A DNA stretch of 64,000 nt, taken from NCBI GenBank assembly GCA_021186555.1, contig JAJKFL010000011.1, positions 2,407,501-2,471,500 of the forward strand, in the 5' to 3' direction. A program made the position numbers and the translations under genes. Of this stretch, positions 12,058 through 23,796 are shown piece after piece. The DNA is from Reticulitermes speratus (Eukaryota; Arthropoda; Insecta; Blattodea; Rhinotermitidae). Below the pieces are notes generated by a model. The model searched no databases, was not told the DNA's origin, and was given only the letters and a program-made list of their open reading frames with translations. The stretch's first letter is position 1. Every line of letters begins with the position of its first letter.

Positions 12058-12119
12058 TGTTCAAGCGTCACGACGTCAGCTTGCACCACGTGCCGACGCC
12101 CAACATCGGCTTCTCCAAG
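12058..12119 (+). CDS. Candidate internal exon (62 bp) of an unidentified host gene
   Basis: A strong acceptor (TTATTTCTTTGTTACAG) ends at 12057 and a consensus donor (AAG|GTAAGT) begins at 12120. The 62 bases between are much more GC-rich than their surroundings. In the frame that skips two bases the exon reads FKRHDVSLHHVPTPNIGFSK, and nearly every third codon position is G or C, as expected of a selected coding frame. All three forward frames are open, so the frame choice rests on codon bias. It would follow a phase-1 intron and end in phase 0. I do not recognise the protein. No neighbouring exon was found in the window, which implies introns of many kilobases filled with the repeats described here. 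This is the best host-gene evidence in the window. Confidence 0.6.
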
Positions 12120-12690
12120 GTAAGTAACTGTCTTCGGAATGTATTCTAAAGAAACTGACACGAAAATGCAACGTTTTTTTGTACAGAGGATGTGTGTGTG
12201 TGTGTGTGTATGCAAAGTGCACATTCCGTAAGCCTTTGATAGTACTGGCCGGAAATTCTTCTCTCGAAGTTACATTCTGAAGAGCGCAGTCATCTTAGGC
12301 AACGACATTTTTCTTTCTTTTTAAAGTCTTTCTTTTATTTCTAGTCCGTATGAATGTTTACCTGATTTGTGACGTAAAACCTTAAATTGATCGGTCGCAT
12401 TTGTTGGTGTTTGACGGCTCCAAGTGGCTACCATGTGCGAAATAAATGGATGTTGTCACCGGCTTCGCGGCTGCTAAGGCATAAATGTGTCAGTCAGACA
12501 CTCGCCTTATGAATGCCTACAGAGAATGCAGTTAAGGAAGATTAAATCCACATACGGAAAAATTAGCGGGGGGGGAATTGGTCACACAAAGAATTATGTT
12601 CTGGTTACATGCAGTATAGAGATTCTTGTCTCTAAAATAAAATATTTGAAGACGTTCGCTTACGCGCAGAAATATATATATATATATCTT
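12120..12690. other. Intron-like sequence downstream of exon
   Basis: It begins with the donor GTAAGT and contains a short (TG)n run at about 12191-12209. The open frame at 12487-12801 mostly reads into the LINE end at 12691 and is not a gene. Confidence 0.5.
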
Positions 12691-12806
12691 AAGGAAAAGA
12701 GAAGATACTGGAAATTGAAAGAGGAAGCACTAGATCGCACCATGTGGAGAACTCGCTTTGGAAGAGGCTACGGACCTGTCGTAAGACAGACTGCAGAATG
12801 AATGAA

Positions 12807-12849
<43 letters not shown>
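12691..12849 (+). mobile_element. Short LINE 3'-end retroposon with TGAA/(AT)n tail
   Basis: Codons 12691-12801 read KEKRRYWKLKEEALDRTMWR...GYGPVVRQTAE and stop at 12799-12801, followed by TGAATGAATGAA and a long (AT)n run (about 12811-12849). This is the C-terminal end of a LINE polyprotein common in cockroach-type genomes (recalled, not searched). The same 111-nt piece, starting at the same base, occurs at 50785, so it may be a discrete short retroposon rather than two chance truncations. Confidence 0.75.
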
Positions 12850-12852
<3 letters not shown>

Positions 12853-13066
12853 GAAAGTTGCTAACAACAAGATACCAATAAAAGGGAAATAAGGAAAACA
12901 ACATAAATATAAGTAAAGTAAAAACAATGAAAGCAATAATACGGTTACGCCTTTTAATTTATAGTTTGCGGTGAAAAGTGAAAGACAGAAGGGCTATTTG
13001 CAGAATTCCTCAAAAGCGTTCCAACGTATGACAAACTGATAAAATATTTTTCTCAATTGTATGTCT

Positions 13067-14868
13067 GTCTGTAAGTCTACATGTAAGGCCGTTTATATGC
13101 CTGCTTGTCCTCATGCCCGTCTTTGTCTGTAAGTCTACATGTAAGGCCGTTTATATGCCTGCTTGTCCTCATGCCCGTCTTTGTCTGTAAGTCTACATGT
13201 AAGGCCGTTTATATGCCTGCTTGTCCTCATGCCCGTCTTTGTCTGTAAGTCTACATGTAAGGCCGTTTATATGCCTGCTTGTCCTCATGCCCGTCTCTGT
13301 CTGTAAGTCTACATGTAAGGCCGTTTATATGCCTGCTTGTCCTCATGCCCGTCTTTGTCTGTAAGTCTACATGTAAGGCCGTTTATATGCCTGCTTGTCC
13401 TCATGCCCGTCTTTGTCTGTAAGTCTACATGTAAGGCCGTTTATATGCCTGCTTGTCCTCATGCCCGTCTTTGTCTGTAAGTCTACATGTAAGGCCGTTT
13501 ATATGCCTGCTTGTCCTCATGCCCGTCTTTGTCTGTAAGTCTACATGTAAGGCCGTTTATATGTCTGCTTGTCCTCATGCCCGTCTCTGTCTGTAAGTCT
13601 ACATGTAAGGCCGTTTATATGCCTGCTTGTCTTCATGCCCGTCTCTGTCTGTAAGTCTACATGTAAGGCCGTTTATATGCCTGCTTTTCCTCATGCCCGT
13701 CTCTGTCTGTAAGTCTACATGTAAGACCGTTTATATGCCTGCTTGTCCTCATGCCCGTCTCTGTCTGTAAGTCTACATGTAAGGCCGTTTATATGCCTGC
13801 TTGTCCTCATGCCCGTCTCTGTCTGTAAGTCTACATGTAAGGCCGTTTATATGCCTGCTTGTCCTCATGCCCGTCTCTGTCTGTAAGTCTACATGTAAGG
13901 CCGTTTATATGCCTGCTTGTCCTCATGCCCGTCTCTGTCTGTAAGTCTACATGTAAGGCCGTTTATATGCCTGCTTGTCCTCATGCCCGTCTCTGTCTGT
14001 AAGTCTACATGTAAGGCCGTTTATATGCCTGCTTGTCCTCATGCCCGTCTCTGTCTGTAAGTCTACATGCAAGGCCGTTTATATGTCTGCTTGTCCTCAT
14101 GCCCGTCTCTGTCTGTAAGTCTACATGTAAGGCCGTTTATATGCCTGCTTGTCCTCATGCCCGTCTCTGTCTGTAAGTCTACATGTAAGGCCGTTTATAT
14201 GCCTGCTTGTCCTCATGCCCGTCTCTGTCTGTAAGTCTACATGTAAGGCCGTTTATATGCCTGCTTGTCCTCATGCCCGTCTCTGTCTGTAAGTCTACAT
14301 GTAAGGCCGTTTATATGCCTGCTTGTCCTCATGCCCGTCTCTGTCTGTAAGTCTACATGTAAGGCCGTTTATATGCCTGCTTGTCCTCATGCCCGTCTCT
14401 GTCTGTAAGTCTACATGTAAGGCCGTTTATATGCCTGCTTGTCCTCATGCCCGTCTCTGTCTGTAAGTCTACATGTAAGGCCGTTTATATGCCTGCTTGT
14501 CCTCATGCCCGTCTCTGTCTGTAAGTCTACATGTAAGGCCGTTTATATGCCTGCTTGTCCTCATGCCCGTGTCTGTCTGTAAGTCTACATGTAAGGCCGT
14601 TTATATGCCTGCTTGTCCTCATGCCCGTCTCTGTCTGTAAGTCTACATGTAAGGCCGTTTATATGCCTGCTTGTCCTCATGCCCGTGTCTGTCTGTAAGT
14701 CTACATGTAAGGCCGTTTATATGCCTGCTTGTCCTCATGCCCGTGTCTGTCTGTAAGTCTACATGTAAGGCCGTTTATATGCCTGCTTGTCCTCATGCCC
14801 GTCTTTGTCTGTAAGTCTACATGTAAGGCCGTTTATATGCCTGCTTGTCCTCATGCCCGTCTGTGTGT
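13067..14868. repeat. 58-bp minisatellite, about 31 copies
   Basis: The unit starts GTCTGTAAGTCTACATGTAA and ends CTCATGCCCGTCTCT, 58 bp, with exact periodicity. A diagnostic site changes along the array (CGTCTTTG in early units, CGTCTCTG in the middle, CGTGTCTG in some late units), so sub-blocks were amplified separately. No gene. Confidence 0.97.
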
Positions 14869-16015
14869 CCGCCCAACGCCCAACCGTAGTTTTTTTATCA
14901 AACCTTAAAGAAACGTTTGTTATTTAGACTTTCAGAGCCACGCACATTGCGTATTAGTATGCGTATTATTGCTGTGGACCCTGTGTGTTTATAGCTGCTG
15001 TGTAAAGACACGAGAAGCTAAAAGAAACGAGTAAGAGAGATGGAATGAAGGAAGTAAAACAGAGGATACAGAAAGACAGAAATAGGATGGGTAAAGAGGA
15101 GAAAGAAAGGAGTAATAAAAAAAAAAGGGAAGGTGGACGGATGGATGGAAAAAAATTAATGGGATATATAAATACGTAAATAAAAGTAGGAGATGCTGAA
15201 TAGTTTAAAGGACGCTGTATAAATGGAGTGTCTGGAGAGGACACGCCTGAAGCAAAGTGATACTGCAGTGTCTGTGTGTAACCACTAGATCTGCCCCGTA
15301 TCGGGCCCAGCACACTGGCACTCGTGGGAACCCTCTGGCTTCACTAGTAAACCTCAAGGGTCATCTCCCGGCTGACCTGTGCAGGTAACCTGTGCCAACA
15401 GGTTCAGTGGGTTTTTGTTATCTGGTCAGATCCTCCATGCTTTCCACTCGCTTCTATCTTTATTTTTATACCAAGACTAGGTGAGCCTGATATATACCTG
15501 GCCTTTGTAAGAGCCAGATATAAACGGCCTACTTCATACACAAGACATAGAACTATATCGATCTACCCTCGATAGGTGTTTTGCCGTAGGCCAGCTACAG
15601 TGCAGTATTGTTACACACAGGCCGTACTGCGGGACGTGAACTACGGCTTGAGTTGCGCAGTAGCTACGGCGCAGCGCAGAGCTCTGGTCACACTAACAGA
15701 GCGGGTAATACAAAACACGAGGCTTAGGTGTCTATTGCACCAGAAGTTCAGTCCTGACCTCGCCGCAGTGAATCGTCAATATCTGCGTAGAACGGAAAAC
15801 TAGCCTAGATCTTATAACTGCAGTATGTAACACAAGTTATGTCTAAAATATGCGGAGGCAGGACTTTTTTCTTTTTCCAAAGACTTAGTTTATCTTTATG
15901 AAAGAATATTCTTCATCTCAAATTAAATTAAATCGTCATCTCCTTAGGAAAACAAGGGTATACGATGAAGAGTGGTAAGGCGCCAAACATTCCAAACATT
16001 ACTACGGAGCTGAAG

Positions 16016-16087
<72 letters not shown>

Positions 16088-17179
16088 CCCGGAAAAACTG
16101 ACCCTCAAAATACTATCTCCAAACATTAGTAAATAGAAATTTGGGTGGATCCTACAACAGAGTTGAACGTGTCGGGTATCGAAGTCCGGCTTTTTATCTC
16201 GTAGTCAGTTCGTAATATACTGCCACTAGATAATTAAATGTAAAAAAAACCTATTATTTTATGTATTCTTGTACATATTCTACAGACGGTGACTTACCTA
16301 ATTATCTGAACATGCGGCTTGGAGCTTTCATAATATTGTACACCGTTTCTATGCCAGTACAATGATCGATATATCGAAACATTTCAATATTGTTTGGATC
16401 CCCAGCTACCGTACATTTCGAAACAAAAATTTCTAAAACATATATGCTTATATATAAAAAACAAAAAATTACTAAGGGTCACTGAAAATAATTTAGTATG
16501 TTCATACCACAAGTTTAAGATCCTGTATATAGTCGCAATTTTAAAATTAAGTTCTCACATTTTTATCTGAAGGAAACTTTCCATTTACAAGACGAAATGT
16601 AAACTGTTATGTAATTGGTACTTGTATTGCAAGAAGCATAGAAGTAAATATACAATTTGTGAGTATGAAATCAAAAGCCATAAATATGGAATTTGAAGAT
16701 ATTGTTCCACCATCTTTGGCTACGTTCCTGGACGGTGTCGACCGTACTCAGGCGTAGGGACCACTAGAAGTATAATAACCGTGTACTGCGGTCGGAGTGG
16801 GCGGAATCGAGGCTTTTACAAGGGGCGGAGCAGTGCTTTATTGCTCCGTTCGATTGCAGTGGAGATACAGGGCCAAGAAAGGAACGACCCACGTAATTCA
16901 TCCCCTAGCATTTTATAAATTTAAACGTAATATAAGGGTTGGAAGATGGCGTATTCAAAACGCTATACAGCATCGTTTAATAATTATGCAACCTGCGGTA
17001 TTATTTTTGACTTGAATTCGGAAGGTACCCAGTTCGAAAATTTGTTAAACACCGGGACGGCCAAATGAGATTCATCGTATTTTTTTTTTCAGTCTGTCAG
17101 GGCCAGGGACGCTTCGACTCATTTCCCCACACATAAATGTAACTGTCGTCTCACCTAACACTTCACTAGCAGTTTTTGT
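14869..17179. other. Non-coding stretch; purine-rich tract and compound microsatellite
   Basis: 15000-15170 is a strongly purine-rich (GA/AAAG) tract. 16017-16047 is (ATT)n followed by (AGT)n to 16086. The frame at 15576-15803 has no recognisable domain. Nothing else is supported. Confidence 0.5.
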
Positions 17180-17454
17180 ATTGGTGAAGGGCCCCGCAGC
17201 AGATGCTACGGACGCACCACAGCCTTCAGGCTTACTGTGCAACCCTGTGATGAAGATGATCAGTTTTTTTCGTTTTTCCGAGTAATGGAGCACCGGTGGA
17301 ATGAAATTGACTGGATAAAACCAAAGTACTCGGGGGAAAAACCTGTCCTATTGCCACTTTGTCCACCACAAATCCCACATGGACTGAGCCGCGATCGAAC
17401 CTGGGCCTCCGCGGTGATAGGCCGGCGACTAACCGCCTGAGCAATGGCACGGCC
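17180..17454 (-). mobile_element. SINE family B (tRNA-derived), nearly full length
   Basis: On the minus strand it begins GGCCGTGCCATTGCTCAGGC (A-box region) and has a B-box GGTTCGATCGC. The body has the family phrases CCATGTGGGATTTGTGGTGG and CATCTTCATCACAGGGTTGC, and it ends at GCTGCGGGGCCCTTC. The order and length match copies at 31353, 53271 and 59357. The RNA polymerase III boxes are only partly intact. No clear TSD was found. Confidence 0.85.
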
Positions 17455-20205
17455 TCAGCAGGAATGTTACGCATTACACCATGTTTGTAGCAATGTAGCA
17501 ATAACGATATACAACTCCGCTTTGCAGCTCAACTAGTTGTTGGTTGAACTGAATGAGGCTATATGGAGTTTTCTCTGTTTCTTCAGCTGAATTCTCGCAT
17601 TGTACCTTAAAGGGGTAACAGCCTGTACCATCCGTATTCTATTCTTACCAGTCCATCATTTATAATCATCTTCGCTGTTCATTGACACAGTGTAATCTCT
17701 GTAGTTGAAACAGCTTTGTTAAATAAACAGAGGGTAAATAAATTTTCGGTTTATATTCTGTATAATTAATTTTATAATTTATTGTGCAGAAAGTTTACTA
17801 TATAATATTACATAACACGAGTGACAAGCCGTCAATCCTGTTGAGGACGGCAATGTAGGCAGAACGCGTTACAAATGACCTCAGTGTCAGGTTATAGACA
17901 AGAGAAAGAAATTTCTTTATGTATTTATTTTAATTTTACATTTAAGAACAAAACAAGTAATGTACGTATAAACATACTATTCAGGCGCTTTCGCGTAACC
18001 AATATTGCCGTAGGCAAGCAGTACGTAGACCTGTTAAATATTCTGAGTGTGTGTCTATAGCCTTAGTTATCGAGCATGCAAAGCGCATGCGCCGTATTAC
18101 AATGTCATGTGGTCTGTCTGGCTCTACCATATTTTTCCACATTATCTCATAAAGGGTACGAACTTCGGAAAAAGTTATTGAACATAAAATGTGTGTTTTG
18201 ATTTTCTTTACAACTTTTATCTGAAACATTTCTCATTCTGAGAAGAATTGAGCGAGATATTATCATAAATATCTTTAGATCTGCATCTAAAGTATCACTT
18301 ATTCTTGTCAGATTTTAATGAAAATAGAATTTTCTCTATTAATTTTCCAAAAATTTCTCAAATATCAAATTTCACACGAAAATCAGTCCAGTAGGAGCCG
18401 AGTTGTGCCATGCGGACGGACATCGGGACAGACAACGAAGCTAATTTTAGCCTTTAACAATTTTGCGAACTCGCCTAAAAACTTTTGTTCTCATAATACA
18501 TTTACTAAAAATCGTATTTCCTTACTTTTTACCCCTCATTGGTTTAATCATTGTAACCATCATCCCTTTCTTACCACTTTCATCTTCTTTGTGAATATAT
18601 ATATAAATAATATTTGTTTTTCCCTGCTGAAGAATGACGTCATATAAGTATAATGGTGTATGGGGAATGTTGAAGTAACAGATTCACATTTCAGCCACTT
18701 TAACACCGACGACCCGGTAGTTAATAAATTGTGTGGACCAAAAATCAGTATAAAGGTCGATGAGAGAATAAAAATTCTTGTCTCTAACGAAAATAGAAAC
18801 CCGGCCTTCCGATCCATAGTCGCAGTGAGATATTCGGGCTCTGGGACATAACTTGGTCTAACGCGACATGAAATGACATTTCTTTGACAATTATTTGCTT
18901 TTGTTTGTGGTAAGAAACGTCGGTTTCTGAGCACTTAAATCAGTCTTAAGTCGTTACTGATCTTTAACGGGTGACCCCTATGTCAGGAAATCGAGACTCG
19001 TCGTAGATTGTAGTACGGAGTGTTCCTTTTATTGTTTCCTTGAGCTCTGCGGCTGTCACTGGGCTGCGATACAGCTGGCCTGCCCAGGGACACGATAAAA
19101 GGGACACTCTGTACTTTGATGTATCTGAAGTCAGGCAAGGCTAGGGCTGTACCCGTCAAGTGTACTTTATGAGATCCAGACAGTCAGCAGCTTGCAGTCG
19201 TCTTCACATGTTTCTCGCAAACTAGGATCAGCTGTCAGAGGGACAAGTGGATGGACGAGTGCGCGTTTGCGCAGACTCTTTACACATCTAAGTGAAGTGA
19301 TCTAAAGTGACAGCACATGAAGTGACATATCACTGCAATCTGAGCATAACTGACGGTTTCACAGTCTAATTCCTTGCCGGTAGGGCGAACCAAATGAAGC
19401 AGACAAAAATTTCAGTTTATGCAGGAAGGCTTTAGTACCCCTTATGTATTTTTGGTTGAAAAAATTGTTGACGCAGATATCAAAATTTTATTTCCTCGGT
19501 TGTCCCCTTAAGCACTGACCTCTATCTAAATTACGTATAAACCTTCACTTTGAAGTCCACAGAGAACACAATCTGTAACCATTATGAATGCTGTTTATAG
19601 AAATAATCGCTCTATAAAGTTTGTATGGGATGGTACGTATCTTTACCACTGGGCTTAAAAATATTAATAATTACATTAATTGCTCTTAAGGCCATTACAT
19701 TATTATGAGGTTTGATGGCGTATAGTCTGGTGGAAAGTTACCGTCAGGGAAGAACCTGCTATGCCTGTCTATAAAAGATAGAACCAAGTTACTTAGCAAG
19801 TTTGATACCTTTATACCAGTCGACACGGCGTTATATCCCAAAAGATAGTGGTCATCATATTCTTCGTCTTGGGAAACTCCGTCATATATTCATTTTTAGT
19901 TCGTGTCGAATGCACATAGAATTTAAAGTGAAAAAAGAAATCTCGCAAAATTTTAACCTATGTGTTCTCTGTGATAGGGCTGAGGACTGGGTGTGTGCAA
20001 ATGTTGGCCGTGCAGGAAGTGAAACTACAGACCTAGACAGTTGGAAAATTTGCTTTTGTTTCTTAAATAGTCTTCTGTTACTCTACTTTCGATTGAAGCT
20101 GAAGAATAGACAGGCTTATAGTCTTATGATATTGAATTCCACATTACAGTATGATTTTGTTTATCCGGCACCTTGTTTAGCGGCAAGATCGCTCTAACAG
20201 CATAT
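17455..20205. other. Non-coding stretch with repeat scraps
   Basis: About 18370-18440 resembles a dispersed arthropod repeat (AAAATCAGTCCAGTAGGAGC; related pieces at 34190 and 61490). About 19810-19865 reads like YQSTRRYIPKDSGHH, a scrap of a dispersed repeat also seen near 41776, 42010 and 61960. A 20-bp imperfect inverted repeat flanks 19014-19114. No gene is supported. Confidence 0.45.
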
Positions 20206-21470
20206 TTTTCCGTATAAAGTCCATTGTGGTTCATTTCCGTATAAAGTCCATTGCGGTTCATTTCCGTATAAAGTCCATTGCGGTTCATTTTCGCATAAAG
20301 TCCATTGCGGTTAATTTCCGTATAAAGTCCATTGCGGTTAATTTCCGTTATAAAGTCCATTGCGGTTCATTTCCGTATAAAGTCCATTGCGGTTAATTTC
20401 CGTATAAAGTCCATTGCGGTTAATTTCCGTATAAAGTCCATTGCGGTTAATTTCCGTATAAAGTCCATTGCGGTTCATTTCCGTATAAAGTCCATTGCGG
20501 TTAATTTCCGTATAAAGTCCATTGCGGTTAATTTCCGTATAAAGTCCATTGCGGTTCGTTTCCATATAAAGTCCATTGCGGTTCATTTCCGTATAAAGTC
20601 CATTGCGGTTCATTTCCGTATAAAGTCCATTGCGGTTCATTTCCGTATAAAGTCCATTGCGGTTCATTTCCGTATAGAGTCCATTGCGGTTAATTTCCGT
20701 ATAAAGTCCATTGCGGTTCATTTCCGTATAAAGTCCATTGCGGTTCATTTCCGTATAAAGTCCATTGCGGTTCATTTCCGTATAAAGTCCATTGCGGTTA
20801 ATTTCCGTATAAAGTCCATTGCGGTTAATTTCCGTATAAAGTCCATTGCGGTTCATTTCCGTATAAAGTCCATTGCGGTTCATTTCGCATAAAGTCCATT
20901 GCGGTTAATTTCCGTATAAAGTCCATTGCGGTTAATTTCCGTATAAAGTCCATTGCGGTTCATTTCCGTATAAAGTCCATTGCGGTTAATTTCCGTATAA
21001 AGTCCATTGTGGTTAATTTCCGTATAAAGTCCATTGCGGTTAATTTCCGTATAAAGTCCATTGCGGTTCATTTCCGTATAAAGTCCATTGCGGTTAATTT
21101 CCGTATAAAGTCCATTGCGGTTAATTTCCGTATAAAGTCCATTGCGGTTCGTTTCCATATAAAGTCCATTGCGGTTCATTTCCGTATAAAGTCCATTGCG
21201 GTTCATTTCCGTATAAAGTCCATTGCGGTTCATTTCCGTATAAAGTCCATTGCGGTTAATTTCCGTATAAAGTCCATTGCGGTTCATTTCCGTATAAAGT
21301 CCATTGCGGTTCATTTCCGTATAAAGTCCATTGCGGTTCATTTCCGTATAAAGTCCATTGCGGTTCATTTCCGTATAAAGTCCATTGCGGTTCATTTCCG
21401 TATAAAGTCCATTGCGGTTCATTTCCGTATAAAGTCCATTGCGGTTCATTTCCGTATAAAGTCCATTGCA
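20206..21470. repeat. 27-bp minisatellite, about 47 copies, open on both strands
   Basis: The unit is CGTATAAAGTCCATTGCGGT plus TCATTTC or TAATTTC (27 bp, 9 codons). Plus-strand frames read IKSIAVHFR/IKSIAVNFR and minus-strand frames read MNRNGLYTE, both open for about 200 codons; these are by-products of a stop-free unit. Diagnostic variants (GTTCGTTTCCATA at 20555 and 21148; TCGCATAAAG at 20292 and 20886) recur about 594 bp apart, showing a duplicated block of 22 units. Confidence 0.96.
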
Positions 21471-22490
21471 GTTTATATTTCTCCGTATATCAGACTTGCT
21501 TTAAGCAAGCTGACACTCCAACATCACTCCACTGAACATCAAACAGGATCTTCAAAGAAGACCTTGCAACCATATCCAGCTGTACAAATGATATTGCATA
21601 TCTCCCAACAGGAAGACCGAATTGATGTGTCTGCTCCCAGAACACCGAGGAGGCAGTAAACACTGTTCTGTATCTTTTTGTTGGCAATTTATTGTAAATA
21701 TCATGTTTTATTTTTTTATTTAATTTTTTATGATAGCCCACGCAAAACTTACCTTTCCTAAGACCCCATTCTGTCTATCGCCACAACCTGTTCCAGAATC
21801 GAGCCACATAAATGAGCTCTGTACTTTATATACAAAATAAAAGAGGTAACACTGAAACAAAAAGAGGACCTTAGAAGAGGTAATGAAACGAAAGCAAGGA
21901 TATAGAGAAGTAGAGAAAGATAGAAACAAGAAAGAGAAAGGAAGTCTGAGAGAGAACAGAATAAGCAGAAGAAAAGGATACGAAAATAATAATAGAAATA
22001 TGTAGAAATGGAAGAAGATGGAAAGAACGAACATAACAAGGGACAAACATCGACTCGAAATGAAGTTAGATGGAGAAGAAAAATATAGAACAGTAGGAGG
22101 TTAGTCGCTAGTTAAGCGGGTAAATGAAACGTCTGGATCCGCTTTGTACTGTCCGTATTTACGTGGTGAGGTAGCGAGCGTCATTTGACAGCTGATGGAC
22201 ACCATTGTCATCAAAAGCCTGCCTGCGGTCTGACGTAATAGGTTCCTAGCTATTGGCAACAGAAACGCCGACAAGCAATCAGCTGATTTATGTTCATCAG
22301 CTGAACATCCAAGCCGTTGTACTTGCTGGTCTGACCTCAGTGCATTCCGTCTTGGTTTCACGTCACATTTGCTATATATCCGTGACTGCGCTCAGACGAG
22401 TCTTGTAATGATGATAGCTACTGTCAGTGATCTGGTGCAAGTCCGTGGAATGTCAGGGCACTCCCAAATTGAATCTTAAATCAGGCTATA
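21471..22490. other. Non-coding stretch; purine-rich tract
   Basis: 21840-22085 is strongly purine-rich on the plus strand (repeated AGAGAAAG/GGAAGA strings), like 15000-15170. No gene is recognised. Confidence 0.45.
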
Positions 22491-23163
22491 GAGTAGGCCC
22501 TCGATTTAACGGAATAATTGGGGGGAAGGGGTGTCCGCTATTGCTGAAAGTCCGTTAAATTGAATATATTTTTTTTTCAATGGCTCGACAGCCTCCTCAT
22601 TTTTTGAGGTTTCACGATCACACACATTTGAGACACACCACATTCTGTAGGACTCCTCTGGACGAGTGATCAGCCCGTCGCAGAGACCTCTACCTGACAA
22701 CACACAACACTCACAAAAGACAGACATCCATGTCTTCAGCGGGATTCGAACCCGCAATCCCAGCAAGCGAGCGGCCGTAGACCCACGTCTTAGACCGCAC
22801 GGCCACTGGAATCGGCGAATATATTTTTAAAACATGTATTAATAACGAACTTACAATGTACAGGATGTATTGAATGTAATTATAATGTATAAGTATGAAT
22901 AAATATTATTATAATGTACATTCAGTAATTTATACACGTCACTAAAACAACTGTTACAAATATAAAAATAAATTTACGACAGGAACCAAACTTTATTTTA
23001 ATTAAACACGTCAAAACTATACAATGTAACTAGTGGAGTCTTTCCACCATTCATTGGCCCAACCTTTTAGCGTGCTCTATTCGCGAATAAAAAAAAAAAT
23101 TTTTCTAAATTTTTCCTTTAGGACAGAAATTTTTTTTTTTTCCGTTAAATCGAGGGCCCACTG
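22491..23163. mobile_element. Pogo/Tigger-like non-autonomous DNA transposon, split by a SINE
   Basis: Terminal inverted repeats GAGTAGGCCCTCGATTTAAC (22491-22510) and its complement ending GGGCCCACTG (about 23140-23163) are flanked by TA on both sides (22489-22490, 23164-23165). The TIR form CAGTRGGCCCTCGATTTAACG is typical of pogo/Tigger-type elements (recalled). About 420 bp remain once the inserted SINE C is removed; no transposase is visible. Confidence 0.75.
22574..22816 (-). mobile_element. SINE family C (tRNA-derived) with TSD
   Basis: Minus strand: head CCGATTCCAGTGGCCGTGCG, B-box GGGTTCGAATCCCGC, body with TGTGTTGTCAGGTAGAGGTC and CGTCCAGAGGAGTCCTAC, and a short A-rich tail. TSD GAATATATTTTT at 22562-22573 and 22817-22828. 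It is inserted in the pogo-like element at 22491-23163, so it is younger than that element. Confidence 0.9.
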
Positions 23164-23780
23164 TACTACTTTTTGTAACGTTAGTCAAATATGGGTCTCA
23201 CGCGAAGACACTTTGTGGATCCAAATATAAGGTTCACGTGTTGCCATGGCTTCCTGTAAGACCTACCGGCTGCTCTCCTACTCCAGGATCGTGCTCAAGC
23301 ATTTCGGTGTTGAGATTTACAAAAAAAGTAGTTCTAGGAAGAATTAATGACACCTACATTAATTTACATGACCCCAGGAGCAAGGCCGTACTTCCGAGAT
23401 TTGAGGATCTCATATGCAGGTTCATGAAGTTTCCAGTCTTCTGGAATGTCACGCTGTGTTGATTGATACGTTTCGGAGGAGTTTTTTGCTTCCGTGTTCA
23501 GGATCTAAGCAGTGAAAGTTCGGGCGCGTTTCTCATACCTTCCGTGCATACTACATGACTCGCAAATCTCATATCTTGTATAATTTAGCTTAAAATTATA
23601 ATTAATAATGCATATAAAGTCGAAAGATAATAATGACGTGAATGGATAAACAACATGGCTGACTTCGCCCGACAGTTAATTCATTTCCGCCTACGCCATG
23701 CAATTATTACCTAATTTCAACGAACTAAAATTTTTGTGCATTTTTCTTCTCATGTTTGTTATAATTTCCGAAAATTCTAT
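23164..23780. other. Non-coding stretch
   Basis: No gene or repeat recognised. Confidence 0.4.
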
Positions 23781-23796
23781 GCTCGTTGATATAATT

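Noticed and set aside
13067-14868. Regular repeats suggesting a CRISPR array
   Set aside because: The whole unit repeats; there are no unique spacers, and the DNA is eukaryotic.
15576-15803. 75-codon open frame in GC-richer DNA
   Set aside because: No known motif and no splice signals that would support it.
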